From assembly GCF_937863835.1 (NCBI RefSeq), contig NZ_CALMHT010000172.1, forward strand, positions 1-64,000: a DNA stretch of 64,000 nt, given 5' to 3'. Under the pieces are notes generated by a model. That model was not told the origin of the DNA. It worked only from the letters and a program-made list of their open reading frames with translations, and did no database searches. Made by a program: the position numbers and the translations under genes. Of this stretch, positions 9,396 to 17,672 are shown in pieces (position 1 is the first letter of the stretch; the number at the start of each line of letters is the position of its first letter). The stretch is from an uncultured Prevotella sp. (GTDB lineage Bacteria > Bacteroidota > Bacteroidia > Bacteroidales > Bacteroidaceae).

Positions 9396-10265
9396 ATGAA
9401 TTTAAGATATTTATTTATCGCAGCCGTCATGGGCTTATCCTCTATCTCGGCTAGTGCTCAAGAAGCATCAAACAAGTCAACTGTCATCGTTGATTTCTTT
9501 TATGCCGGTAATGGTGTACGTAACAATGATCTGGGTTGGATTAATATGTTGCGCAATGATATTGTCAATGAACTGATGAATACAGGCAGGGTGAAAGTGA
9601 TAGATGCCGCAAGCATGACTAAGTTGCAATATTCCCCTCAGGCTTATAATGAAACTAGCGAAAACAGTCGTCTGAGCACACTCCGTTCCAATGGTGCCAC
9701 ATACGTAGTGCAGGGCGATGTGGAATATATAGATATCAACCGCATACGGTTGGACAATTCAAAGGATTATGTCTACGATGCCCGCATAGGATACAACATC
9801 CGTTTTATTGATGCCAACACCGGGGAACTGCTTGGGCAGACGATTGCCGACCCCAAGGATGGTTCTGTACATTGCTCCACACCACAGAAATCCATGGAAT
9901 CGGTCACAGGACGTGCAGCTACAGCAATGAGAAGGATACTGATCGATGACATTTCCATAACCGGTCAGGTACTAGAACTTATTGACACCAAAACCACTAA
10001 GAGAGGTGAAGAGGCAAAGACTATCGCTGTAAACGTAGGTTCAGACAACGGTGCCACCAGAGGCGTGAAATTTGATGTCTATGTTACACGTAACATAGCC
10101 GGTCATAAAGTTTCGGACAAAATCGGGAAAGTGAAGATTACAGAAGTGAAAGGCAGTGACATTTCTTACGCTCAGGTAAAAGACGGAGGAGCTGCCATTC
10201 TTGAAGCTATACATAATGGCGTAAAACTGAGCATAAAATCCAGTAAAGCTGGTTTTTGGGATTAA
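9396..10265 (+). CDS. Secreted CsgG/LpoB-like protein
   Basis: A 289-residue exported protein with a signal peptide ending near SASAQ (residue 22). Residues about 28-175 resemble the CsgG/LpoB-type fold: an opening beta strand (STVIVDFF), a helix with MLRNDIVNELMNTGRVKVIDA, then YVVQGDVEYID and later IRFIDANTGELLGQ. This pattern is common in periplasmic proteins of the CsgG, LpoB and FlgT groups. The C-terminal third (from about residue 190) looks like a small beta domain with NVGSDNGATRGVKFDVY, similar in style to FlgT C-terminal domains. No curli genes are nearby, so I do not infer curli secretion. The lipoprotein gene follows after 11 bases. Confidence 0.6.
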   Translation: MNLRYLFIAAVMGLSSISASAQEASNKSTVIVDFFYAGNGVRNNDLGWINMLRNDIVNELMNTGRVKVIDAASMTKLQYSPQAYNETSENSRLSTLRSNGATYVVQGDVEYIDINRIRLDNSKDYVYDARIGYNIRFIDANTGELLGQTIADPKDGSVHCSTPQKSMESVTGRAATAMRRILIDDISITGQVLELIDTKTTKRGEEAKTIAVNVGSDNGATRGVKFDVYVTRNIAGHKVSDKIGKVKITEVKGSDISYAQVKDGGAAILEAIHNGVKLSIKSSKAGFWD

Positions 10266-10276
10266 TATATCATAAA

Positions 10277-11050
10277 ATGAAATACAGACAATTAATATTT
10301 TTAGCCATGATTGCCCTCGGGATAACGGCATGTAGCAACAGAAAGCCCGAAAAGTCTAAAGACGTTGTACAACCTATTAATCCGGAGAAAAATGCGCCGG
10401 GAGACAAAATGGTGTATGGGCTGGCTTGTGAAGGGTGTACAGACTCTGTCATCGTTTTTCTCCCCAATTCGGGTGGCGACCCTGTAACTTTCGATATTCT
10501 GGATGCCATGCGTAATCATAAGGTCTACGGGCGTCCGAAAATAGGAGATACGGTGGCATTGCTGATGGACAAGGAAGAAAAGAATGCATGTGATATGGTG
10601 ATCGACTTGAACGAGCTGCAAGGCAACTGGTGCTACAAGGTGATGCCCAAAATGCGCCCGATGGCCGGTATGCCTCCGAAAATGGCAAAGAGAATGATGA
10701 AAAACATGCCTGATTCGATGCGACAGACATTTATGAAACCACTCGAATACGGTATCACCCTGTCACCGCAATATATTGCCCGCACCATCGGTCTGAAACA
10801 TGAAAGTCAACAGGAGGACAATATGAGTCCTGTCATATACCCGAACGCCAAGAGATATTCGGGATGGAGACTATATAATGGTAAACTTTTACTGATTTCT
10901 GGTGGTATGAAAATGCCAAATTCCAATAAGGTAATGAAAGAGACCTGCGACACGACGGAACTGATGATGATGATGCGAGATTCTCTTGTCCTCAGATTCA
11001 AAGACCACATACAGGGTTATTACCGTAAAGCGAATAACGCTATCAGATAA
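10277..11050 (+). CDS. Lipoprotein of unknown function
   Basis: Begins at ATG 10277 with a lipoprotein signal peptide; the lipobox is GITAC with cysteine near residue 19. The mature part starts with charged, proline-containing linker residues, then YGLACEGCTDSVIVFLP with a CxxC pair. A methionine-rich stretch follows in the middle (KMRPMAGMPPKMAKRMMKNMPDSMR), and a beta-rich C-terminus ends in a run of acidic and methionine residues. I do not recognise a specific function; a lipocalin-like beta barrel is possible. It is most likely co-expressed with the preceding CsgG-like gene and converges on the patatin gene with 7 bases between. Confidence 0.65.
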   Translation: MKYRQLIFLAMIALGITACSNRKPEKSKDVVQPINPEKNAPGDKMVYGLACEGCTDSVIVFLPNSGGDPVTFDILDAMRNHKVYGRPKIGDTVALLMDKEEKNACDMVIDLNELQGNWCYKVMPKMRPMAGMPPKMAKRMMKNMPDSMRQTFMKPLEYGITLSPQYIARTIGLKHESQQEDNMSPVIYPNAKRYSGWRLYNGKLLLISGGMKMPNSNKVMKETCDTTELMMMMRDSLVLRFKDHIQGYYRKANNAIR

Positions 11051-11057
11051 GTATAGT

Positions 11058-13280
11058 CTAGAATACAAAACCTAGATTGATAAAGAAATACAATTCTTTG
11101 GTACGACTGGCATAACCGAGACTGGCACCAAGAGGACCGAATATACTGTTGTATGCATACGATAGACTATATCCATGCATAAACGAATTGAGCATATTAT
11201 GAAACTTGTCACCATGTGCAGCCAATGAAGCAGTAAACATAATATAATTGTTGTCTTCTATCCTCTGTTGTACTTTCATCCCTACTGCTGTGAAAGCATT
11301 CTCCACATATTCCAGATTGCCTATTCCGGCAAACGGCATCTGCTGGTCAAGATAATGTCCGAACCAATCTCCACCTATCACGTTGCTGTAACAGAATGGT
11401 ACATCATCCGAATCGAACAGTATCCTTCCATATATCTGTGGCTTGAGTATAAGACAGTTGTTAAGATGAATGTTATACTGCCAACTGCCACTGATGATAT
11501 TTAAAGGTCTGCTCCCTTTGTATTTAATCAGATTATCTGTATACAAGCCATACTCGGCACGAAACTTGGCTCCTTTGGTACTGAAGAACTGGTTATCTTC
11601 AGAGTCGTAATGCATTTTCAGATGATAACTGTAGTAATGTTCATGTTTGTTCATTCCTATATTCACATCAGTACCGGTAAGGATATCTCTGAAATCAAAA
11701 TATTCCCATCTTGCCGTCAGGTCTACAAAATAATTCTTGCCACTAACGTTAAGCAAAGACAAATCTATATTGTGATAATTATACGTGAAGTTGAAATCTC
11801 TATTTCCGTTCTGATATACATTGATATCATTGCGACGGAACATATATGCCAAAGTGAATTTCTTAAATCGAAGCGGATTGAACGTAGCCTCAATACGTGC
11901 CATCATCCGTTTACCTAGACGGCCCGTAAATTCCAGATTCATCGGAGCTCGGGTATGCAACTTAAAAAGCGCATTAGCCTGTAATGCCACCATTTCTTCA
12001 GTATCAAACCTTACACCTAGATTAATCTGACTTATCTTTTTCTCCTTCGCTTCCAACTTCAACCAATATCCGCCGGGCATCTGTCTCAATACATACTCGG
12101 CATCGGCATAAAACAAGTCTCCACGTAAAGCTGTTATCGACTGGTCTATCTGTTCGGAACTGATACTGTCACCTTCGTTAAGATGATAGCGGCGTATCAG
12201 GAACTTCTGATCATTGACATCAATATTCTCAAAGTCGAGAGCCAACAATTTAACCTTCTGTTGCAGTCCTGAAGAATGCCATCTTAATATGGGTTTAGGA
12301 CGATATGCGGAATCAAGTCCCAGTCTACGTTTAAGCGCCATCAGTTCTCCCCATTTATCATGGGCGGCTTTTTCTCCACGTAGGATAAGTGTATCAATGG
12401 CTCCCTTGGTAAAACTTGTTGATGAATATCCTTTGACATTAATCCACATCGGAATGTCGGTCATGGTAATATTGTCTTCATACTTGTTCTTACAGTTGAC
12501 ATCTATCAGTTGACCTATGATTTCTTTACTCGTATGCAACTGACCTGCCGTCTTTGCCTCACTCTGCACTAATACACCTATTATAATATCTGCTCCCATC
12601 TTCTTGGCTAGATCCACAGGGTAGTTATTACGCAGTCCACCATCGACGAGTACCATAGAATCAAGACGCACCGGTGTGAAAAAGGCAGGTATCGACATAC
12701 TGGCGCGCATCGCTGTGGTAAGCCATCCACTATGAAAATCCACCTCACTGTTGTCCACTAGATTTGTCGCAACACATGCAAACGGTATAGGCAAGGCATT
12801 AAAATCTATCGAATCATGATAGCCAACTGTTAACTTCGAAAAAAGATTAGTCAGATTCTGTCCATAGATGATACCACCGGCCTGCTCGCTCCTTGTCTTA
12901 TTAATAGACAGAGGTTTGGATAGAAGGTAGGTGTTCTGTTTTTGTCTTTCTTCCAGACTCTGATGTCTCGTGTCAACTTTGTCTGATAACAGAAAGGCCC
13001 AGTCTTGCGTACGTACCATGGAATCAAGCGCTGCTGCATTATAGCCGATAGCATACAGTCCGCCAACAATTGATCCCATACTCGTACCAACAATATAATC
13101 AATAGGAATACCTGCCTTTTCGAGAACTTTCAGCACACCGATATGCGCCATACCCTTTGCACCGCCACCAGACAACACAACGGCCACTTTTTTACGCTTT
13201 ACCGGTGTAGACTGCTGTTCCTGGGCAGGGACGGGAACGACAAATAACAAGCACAATAGACACAGGATAATTTTTTTCAT
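11058..13280 (-). CDS. Patatin-like phospholipase fused to an outer-membrane barrel (type Vd-like)
   Basis: The protein begins at ATG 13280 with signal peptide MKKIILCLLCLLFVVPVPA. The patatin domain (about 30-230) shows all active-site elements: oxyanion-hole GGGAKG, nucleophile elbow GTSMG, and the catalytic aspartate in VDGG. A POTRA-like region (about 320-400, LLALDFENIDVNDQKFLIRRYHL) and a C-terminal Omp85/surface-antigen beta-barrel ending in aromatic FINLGFVF follow. This layout matches the PlpD-type patatin-barrel fusions, which place a lipase outside the outer membrane; for Bacteroidota the final location is an inference. Its promoter lies so close to the ATG that the mRNA should be nearly leaderless. 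Confidence 0.9.
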   Translation of the reverse strand: MKKIILCLLCLLFVVPVPAQEQQSTPVKRKKVAVVLSGGGAKGMAHIGVLKVLEKAGIPIDYIVGTSMGSIVGGLYAIGYNAAALDSMVRTQDWAFLLSDKVDTRHQSLEERQKQNTYLLSKPLSINKTRSEQAGGIIYGQNLTNLFSKLTVGYHDSIDFNALPIPFACVATNLVDNSEVDFHSGWLTTAMRASMSIPAFFTPVRLDSMVLVDGGLRNNYPVDLAKKMGADIIIGVLVQSEAKTAGQLHTSKEIIGQLIDVNCKNKYEDNITMTDIPMWINVKGYSSTSFTKGAIDTLILRGEKAAHDKWGELMALKRRLGLDSAYRPKPILRWHSSGLQQKVKLLALDFENIDVNDQKFLIRRYHLNEGDSISSEQIDQSITALRGDLFYADAEYVLRQMPGGYWLKLEAKEKKISQINLGVRFDTEEMVALQANALFKLHTRAPMNLEFTGRLGKRMMARIEATFNPLRFKKFTLAYMFRRNDINVYQNGNRDFNFTYNYHNIDLSLLNVSGKNYFVDLTARWEYFDFRDILTGTDVNIGMNKHEHYYSYHLKMHYDSEDNQFFSTKGAKFRAEYGLYTDNLIKYKGSRPLNIISGSWQYNIHLNNCLILKPQIYGRILFDSDDVPFCYSNVIGGDWFGHYLDQQMPFAGIGNLEYVENAFTAVGMKVQQRIEDNNYIMFTASLAAHGDKFHNMLNSFMHGYSLSYAYNSIFGPLGASLGYASRTKELYFFINLGFVF

Positions 13281-13284
13281 ATCG

Positions 13285-13316
13285 CAAATGTACGAACAAA
13301 AAACATATCCCGCAAA
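13285..13316 (-). promoter_or_regulatory. Promoter for the patatin gene, predicted leaderless
   Basis: On the minus strand TTTG is followed after 20 bases by TACATTTG (plus-strand 13285-13292). The -7 element ends four bases before the ATG at 13280, so the transcript would begin at or within a few bases of the start codon. Confidence 0.6.
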
Positions 13317-13350
13317 TTTTACTCCTTTATTTACACAAAATATGGTTCTT

Positions 13351-13812
13351 TTACTGATGGCGGGCAAATCGTTCTTCCGCCAGTTTCTCATACTTTGTGC
13401 CAGACTGCCCATAATTGGCATAAGGATAGATACTGATGCCGCCACGTGGAGAAAAAAGTCCGGTGACCTCTATATATTTGGGCTGCATCAGACGAATCAG
13501 ATCTTTCATAATGATATTAACACAATCTTCATGAAAATCGCCATGGTTGCGGAAACTAAACAGATAGAGTTTCAGACTCTTGCTTTCCACCATCTTCTCG
13601 GCAGGAATATACATGATCTTTATCTCAGCAAAATCTGGCTGACCTGTAATAGGACATAAAGAAGTAAACTCGGGACAATTGAACTGAACCCAATAGTCGT
13701 TATCCGGATGTTTATTGGCAAAAGTCTCCAATACTTCAGGCGCATAATCCGACTTATACTGTGTCTTTGCCCCCAAAGCTTTCAATCCGTCATTCTTTCT
13801 ATTCTCCGACAT
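13351..13812 (-). CDS. queF: NADPH-dependent 7-cyano-7-deazaguanine reductase (preQ0 to preQ1)
   Basis: Cytoplasmic T-fold enzyme reducing the nitrile of preQ0 to the amine preQ1 in queuosine synthesis. At 153 residues it is the short single-domain (type I) form. The catalytic cysteine is in [16 protein letters not shown] (residues 46-61), and the NADPH-binding QueF motif is [23 protein letters not shown] (about 73-95). It is 10 bases downstream of the queuosine-precursor transporter gene and almost certainly shares its riboswitch-controlled transcript. Other queuosine biosynthesis genes were not seen in the window. Confidence 0.96.
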   Translation of the reverse strand: MSENRKNDGLKALGAKTQYKSDYAPEVLETFANKHPDNDYWVQFNCPEFTSLCPITGQPDFAEIKIMYIPAEKMVESKSLKLYLFSFRNHGDFHEDCVNIIMKDLIRLMQPKYIEVTGLFSPRGGISIYPYANYGQSGTKYEKLAEERFARHQ

Positions 13813-13822
13813 ATCCGTATAA

Positions 13823-14509
13823 TTATAGTTTCACCTTAAACACATTATAACTGATACCATTATCATAAGCATCTTCACCTTCTATCTCTTTCGTTTTCCG
13901 AACGACGCGTATCGTTATCGGTAATGCTATTACTTCATATAGTGTCTTGAGTACCACCTGTGATATAATAAGGGGTAGCATAGCGCTAGCAGGTATTACA
14001 CCCGACAAAGCCAATGGAAAAAATATAACAGAATCGGACAATTCACCAAATACTGTACTAAGAATGGCACGGAGGGAGAAATTCTTCCCCTTGGAATCTA
14101 TCTTCATACGACTCATCACGTATGCATTGATAAAAGAACCTACAAGGAAGGCGACAAAAGATGCGGCGGCGATACGGGGTGCCAGTCCGAATACAGCATG
14201 GAAACCTTCCTGATTGTGCCAATAAGGGGCACCTGGTATCATGTCAGCCAAAGCGCCGAATATCACAAACAGAAAATTCATTGCGAATCCAGTCCAGATA
14301 AGGAGTCGAGCCTTTCTGTATCCCCATACTTCGCACACACAATCATTGATAATGTATGATACGGGAAAAACTATCAATCCACCTGTAAGACTCAAAGGAC
14401 CTACTGATATTTGCTTTGTTTCCAATACGTTTGCCGAAATAAGGCAAACACAGAATAGTATGCAGTAAAGCATAAACAGCACACTAACTTTGTTGTTGTT
14501 TCTTTCCAT
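13823..14509 (-). CDS. yhhQ: Queuosine precursor transporter (YhhQ/QPT family)
   Basis: Inner-membrane protein of about 228 residues from ATG 14509, with roughly six membrane segments. Family hallmarks are visible: [10 protein letters not shown] in helix 1, [40 protein letters not shown], and [14 protein letters not shown]. YhhQ-type proteins import preQ0/preQ1 for tRNA queuosine modification. The frame is open 18 codons further upstream, but that region is the riboswitch leader, so ATG 14509 is the correct start. The queF gene follows after 10 bases. The gene pair plus the preQ1-binding element make a coherent preQ1-regulated unit. Confidence 0.92.
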   Translation of the reverse strand: MERNNNKVSVLFMLYCILFCVCLISANVLETKQISVGPLSLTGGLIVFPVSYIINDCVCEVWGYRKARLLIWTGFAMNFLFVIFGALADMIPGAPYWHNQEGFHAVFGLAPRIAAASFVAFLVGSFINAYVMSRMKIDSKGKNFSLRAILSTVFGELSDSVIFFPLALSGVIPASAMLPLIISQVVLKTLYEVIALPITIRVVRKTKEIEGEDAYDNGISYNVFKVKL

Positions 14510-14512
14510 TTT

Positions 14513-14545
14513 CTTGTTTTTAAAGAGGTTTACCAAGCACTCTAT
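14513..14545 (-). promoter_or_regulatory. preQ1-I-like riboswitch before the queuosine transporter
   Basis: The minus-strand leader contains stem P1 AGAG (plus 14540-14543) / CUCU (14524-14527). Loop sequence CUUG (14534-14537) is complementary to tail CAAG (14513-14516), giving the pseudoknot P2. An A-rich linker UUUAAAAA lies between, and a C directly precedes the 3' arm of P1, where the preQ1-I class pairs with its ligand. Relative to the Bacillus element (CUAG/CUAA) the P2 arms differ in a compensating way. The tail ends three bases before the AUG, so ligand binding should block translation. Confidence 0.7.
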
Positions 14546-14560
14546 GTATAAATTCGGATG

Positions 14561-14568
14561 CAAAGGTA
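14561..14568 (-). promoter_or_regulatory. -7 element for the queuosine transporter operon
   Basis: Minus-strand TACCTTTG matches TAnnTTTG. It would start transcription near 14555, just before the riboswitch, giving a leader of about 46 bases. A -33 element is not clear. Confidence 0.5.
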
Positions 14569-14611
14569 ATGCAAAATTCCGATTCAGCGAAGCAAATGGA
14601 AATATATTTAA

Positions 14612-14643
14612 TAAAAAACCTCGAATACATCACGCATTCGAGG
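14612..14643 (-). terminator. Intrinsic terminator of hsp20
   Basis: Perfect 8-bp inverted repeat CCTCGAAT (14619-14626) / ATTCGAGG (14636-14643). On the minus strand it is followed by six T residues. Confidence 0.8.
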
Positions 14644-14729
14644 TTTTAAAACTAACAATCACACAATTAATATCTATAACTACACCTATTTGATTATTCT
14701 TGATTTACAATCTTTTACCTGATTAACTA

Positions 14730-15161
14730 CTACCCTACTATAATCTGACGAGCTGTCTTTGAAGGTACTTTTTCAACTTTTGGTAAGTCGATTGTCAATA
14801 CACCATCATTGACATTTGCAGCAATATTGTCTTTTTCAACATCATCAGGCAATATCAGTGTCTGCTCAAACTTAGAATATGAAAACTCGCGACGCAGATA
14901 GTGAGACTTTTTGTCTTCTTCCTTCTTCTCTTGTTTACTCTCCATCTTTATCATCAGATCTCCATCATCATTAATTTTGATGTCAAAGTCTTCTTTCTTC
15001 ATTCCAGGAGCAGCAAGTTCAACAACATAATCTTTTTCTGATTCCTTTACGTTAATGGCTGGTGCTGTGGCATTAGCCTTAGACATGTAGTCTGTGTCAA
15101 AAAAATCATTGAACACTTCTGGTAACCATGAATTTCTACGAACTGTTGGTAACATAATCAT
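14730..15161 (-). CDS. Small heat-shock protein, Hsp20/alpha-crystallin family
   Basis: ATP-independent chaperone that holds unfolding proteins. The N-terminal arm (MLPTVRRNSWLPEVFNDFFD) is followed by the alpha-crystallin domain (about 35-135), with ELAAPGMKKEDFDIKI at its start, the arginine-rich YLRREFSYSKFEQTLILP segment, and the closing GVLTIDLPK strand. The short C-terminal tail ends in RQIIVG, carrying the I-x-I/V-type oligomerisation motif. An AGGAG (plus-strand 15165-15169) lies 3 bases before ATG 15161 and 9 bases before in-frame ATG 15155; the second spacing looks better. Such a strong Shine-Dalgarno is unusual in this phylum. A perfect 17-bp inverted repeat lies about 100 bases upstream. 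Confidence 0.93.
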   Translation of the reverse strand: MIMLPTVRRNSWLPEVFNDFFDTDYMSKANATAPAINVKESEKDYVVELAAPGMKKEDFDIKINDDGDLMIKMESKQEKKEEDKKSHYLRREFSYSKFEQTLILPDDVEKDNIAANVNDGVLTIDLPKVEKVPSKTARQIIVG

Positions 15162-15263
15162 AATCTCCTATTTTAAATTGTTATTATTAATATTTACTTG
15201 ATCGCCTCCACTTTCACTTTGGCTTTCACTTAACAAAATGCAATATACGTACCAACAATAAAC

Positions 15264-15303
15264 AAATGCCATTTTGACACAAAGCAGTGTCAAAATGGCA
15301 TTT
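15264..15303. repeat. Perfect 17-bp inverted repeat between DUF5606 gene and hsp20
   Basis: Arms AAATGCCATTTTGACAC (15264-15280) and its exact complement (15287-15303) flank a six-base loop. It lies 22 bases after the DUF5606 stop and about 100 bases upstream of hsp20. It may act as a terminator for the former (the T-run on the minus strand is weak) or as an operator for the latter. It is not a CIRCE element. Confidence 0.7.
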
Positions 15304-15325
15304 TATAGCAAATATAAGAAGAAAA

Positions 15326-15769
15326 TTATTCTTCTTTTCTGTCATCTACATTCTCACCTTCTGTGGGTTTCATCTCCTCTTCAAAATTGGTAATACCATT
15401 TTTGATAAGGATATTATACCAGGAGAAGAGTTTCTTGATATCACTATCGTGAACACGATCTCCATCAAAGTTGGGAAGAACTTCACCAAAGTATGCGCGT
15501 AATTCCTTGCTGCTGCATTTCTTGAAGTTCAAAGAACATTCTTTGCCTTCTTCCTTATCACGCATTTTTGCAAGGATATCCATGAGAGGGACATCGTCCG
15601 CATCAGTATACATAGCTATATCCGCAAGACTGGTTACGCGGTCGGTTGCGAAAGCTGGTATACGATGATGTGTTTCGTCTAACGCTTCCACTATCAGGTT
15701 CATTTTTCCTCTTGAAACTAGTTTGTAAAGTCCGGGTTTTCCGGAAATTGCTAAAATTGTCTGTAACAT
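15326..15769 (-). CDS. DUF5606-type conserved Bacteroidota protein
   Basis: A 147-residue cytoplasmic protein conserved across Bacteroidota, function unknown. The N-terminal domain begins LQTILAISGKPGLYKLVSRGKMNLIVEALD and looks SH3-like with beta strands. The helical second half has LMDILAKMRDKEEGK and LRAYFGEVLPNFDGDRVHDSDIKKLFSWYNIL, and it ends in an acidic tail. It is the last gene of the nusB-yajC-ybbR-coaE run, 18 bases after coaE; this association with coaE is what I expect for Bacteroidales. Confidence 0.8.
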   Translation of the reverse strand: MLQTILAISGKPGLYKLVSRGKMNLIVEALDETHHRIPAFATDRVTSLADIAMYTDADDVPLMDILAKMRDKEEGKECSLNFKKCSSKELRAYFGEVLPNFDGDRVHDSDIKKLFSWYNILIKNGITNFEEEMKPTEGENVDDRKEE

Positions 15770-15787
15770 AGTTGTTTCTATTGTTTA

Positions 15788-16339
15788 TTAAATTATATTA
15801 AGTATATTCTTTATCTGTATATCAATATTCGTTTTTCCATCATTGACTATCTCAAAATCAGATTTGCTCAGTATCTTGTCCTGACTCCATTGTCTTCCCA
15901 TCCACTGCAAAGCCTTTTCGCGCGAAATACCATCACGTTTCATTATCCGGTCTACACGTACATTTTCTGGGGAGGTAACACATATTATCTTATCAACAAG
16001 TCGATCAAATCCACTCTCAAACATAATGGCACACTCCATCCATTGTAGACCACTTGTTATAAAATCCCTTGCAACAGTTGGATGTACAATATTGTCAATC
16101 TTCTGTGCATTATCTTCTGAAGCAAGCAAAAATTCAGTCACTACCTTTTTATTAAGGGCACCATCTTTATATGCATCATTACCTATTAGATTGCACATAT
16201 CAGTTTTAAGTTGACAGGAAGTCGCTAATAAATTTTTAGCTGCCGCATCGCAGTCATAGACATTAATGCCATAAGACTTCAGTCTATCGCACACATAACT
16301 CTTTCCGCTGCCTATTCCACCCGTTATACCGATTTTCAT
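15788..16339 (-). CDS. coaE: Dephospho-CoA kinase
   Basis: Catalyses the last step of coenzyme A synthesis, phosphorylating dephospho-CoA with ATP. The P-loop GITGGIGSGKS is at residues 3-13. The CoA-domain features follow: YDCDAAAKNLL, VHPTVARDF, and the lid region with RVDRIMKRDGISREKALQWMGRQW. At 183 residues it is slightly shorter than the usual 195-205. It starts one base after the ybbR stop, indicating co-translation within the operon. Confidence 0.95.
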   Translation of the reverse strand: MKIGITGGIGSGKSYVCDRLKSYGINVYDCDAAAKNLLATSCQLKTDMCNLIGNDAYKDGALNKKVVTEFLLASEDNAQKIDNIVHPTVARDFITSGLQWMECAIMFESGFDRLVDKIICVTSPENVRVDRIMKRDGISREKALQWMGRQWSQDKILSKSDFEIVNDGKTNIDIQIKNILNII

Positions 16340-16340
16340 T

Positions 16341-17321
16341 CTACTCTTCTTCTATAAGATAGTCTACATTATTGATTTCAAGTCGTGCATGACTGATACC
16401 GTGTGGCATAGTACGCAAATACAAGGTACATTTATCAGAGGGATGATTAGCTAATTCGTTATAATTCACGACGACTGTGAAATCTTCAGGTCTCAACCGT
16501 CTGAAGTTGCTCATTCCTGTAACAAATTTTACCGTAACTTTAGCTGGGAAAGTACGCAAGACTTTACCTTCCGGCATATTTTCACCAATTATAGGAACAT
16601 CAATATGCTCTTCGGTAAGTATATCAGTAAACATCAAAATCCTTATAGTCTGGGGAGATATTTTTGCCCCCCGTATTTTATGCAATTTACATCTTACAGA
16701 TAGCGTATCAGAAACATTCTCATAATGTAAGTTTTCGGTACTTACATACTTTATTTTATCCAATATGTCCTGAGAAGCATACACTGTGACACTATCTGGT
16801 TGAATTACCATCTTAGATAGATAATATGTCTGTACAGGCACTATCTTTCCTGAGAAACGTACAGGCACTTTCTTTGATTCTCCAAAGCTATAATAGAAGT
16901 ACAACTTCTCAGGTTTCATAGAAGTAACTCGTGCGGAACTGGATAACAATAACAGCAACTGTTTTTGTATATCGGACGGTGACACAATACATATTCCGTC
17001 CTTCTTTTGAGAATATTGGGAAAAATCTATATTGACTGGACGAATACGATCACCATATATCAAAGCAGCAATAAACCATCCTTTGTCCTTGACCGTCATA
17101 CTCATCGTATCAACAGTTTCGCTCACTACCACATTTTTAGGTATATTTACCAAACGCACAGGTATCTTTATTTCTCTTTCATAAGTACCGTTTAGCGTCA
17201 TCAATAACCAAAATATGCCAGATAGAGCAAAAAAGAACAAAAAAATCAGAAATTCCCTGTTCACTGAACTGAATAAGAAATTTCTGACTAAGCGGATCGT
17301 TTTAAGATGCTTTATTCCCAT
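16341..17321 (-). CDS. YbbR-like domain protein, membrane anchored
   Basis: A 326-residue protein with one N-terminal membrane helix (about 23-42, REFLIFLFFFALSGIFWLLM) and a long extracytoplasmic part made of YbbR-type beta repeats (KIPVRLVNIPKNVVVSE, VPVRFSGKIVPVQTYYLS, and VDVPIIGENMPEGKVLRTFPAKVTV-type segments). YbbR proteins in Firmicutes activate the diadenylate cyclase CdaA, but no cyclase gene is adjacent here. It sits between yajC and coaE with nearly touching ends. Confidence 0.85.
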   Translation of the reverse strand: MGIKHLKTIRLVRNFLFSSVNREFLIFLFFFALSGIFWLLMTLNGTYEREIKIPVRLVNIPKNVVVSETVDTMSMTVKDKGWFIAALIYGDRIRPVNIDFSQYSQKKDGICIVSPSDIQKQLLLLLSSSARVTSMKPEKLYFYYSFGESKKVPVRFSGKIVPVQTYYLSKMVIQPDSVTVYASQDILDKIKYVSTENLHYENVSDTLSVRCKLHKIRGAKISPQTIRILMFTDILTEEHIDVPIIGENMPEGKVLRTFPAKVTVKFVTGMSNFRRLRPEDFTVVVNYNELANHPSDKCTLYLRTMPHGISHARLEINNVDYLIEEE

Positions 17322-17645
17322 TTACTTTTTTACAGCCTGCTGAGAAGAAGACACATCATTATAGACATAGGCCTTGTCAACACGGATAATAACACCGTGG
17401 GCTATCTCTATCTCGACGATATTCTTTTCGAGGTCGATATGTTTTACTACACCATATACGCCACCACCTGTCACGACACTGGAACCTTCTTTAAGAGAGT
17501 TCTGGAAGTTACGTATCTCTTTTTGTTTCTTTTGCTGCGGGCGAATCATAAAAAACCACATAATAGCAAATATTGCTACCATCATGATAATGAAACTCAT
17601 TCCACCACCTTGTGCCTGTGCGGCTAAAAACATTGATTGAATCAT
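17322..17645 (-). CDS. yajC: Sec translocon accessory subunit YajC
   Basis: A small protein associated with SecDF in the inner membrane. One membrane helix (about 17-35, MSFIIMMVAIFAIMWFFMI) is followed directly by the family signature RPQQKKQKEI, then a small basic beta domain with GSSVVTGGGVYGVV and the ending IRVDKAYVYND. At 107 residues it has typical family length. It lies 27 bases after nusB. Confidence 0.95.
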   Translation of the reverse strand: MIQSMFLAAQAQGGGMSFIIMMVAIFAIMWFFMIRPQQKKQKEIRNFQNSLKEGSSVVTGGGVYGVVKHIDLEKNIVEIEIAHGVIIRVDKAYVYNDVSSSQQAVKK

Positions 17646-17672
17646 CTTAATAAAATGTATTTGTTGTTATTA

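Noticed and set aside
9396..10265. Curli secretion channel CsgG
   Set aside because: Only the general fold pattern is shared; no lipobox and no csgA/B/E/F genes around.
15264..15303. CIRCE (HrcA) element before hsp20
   Set aside because: The arms do not match TTAGCACTC-N9-GAGTGCTAA and the loop is six, not nine, bases.
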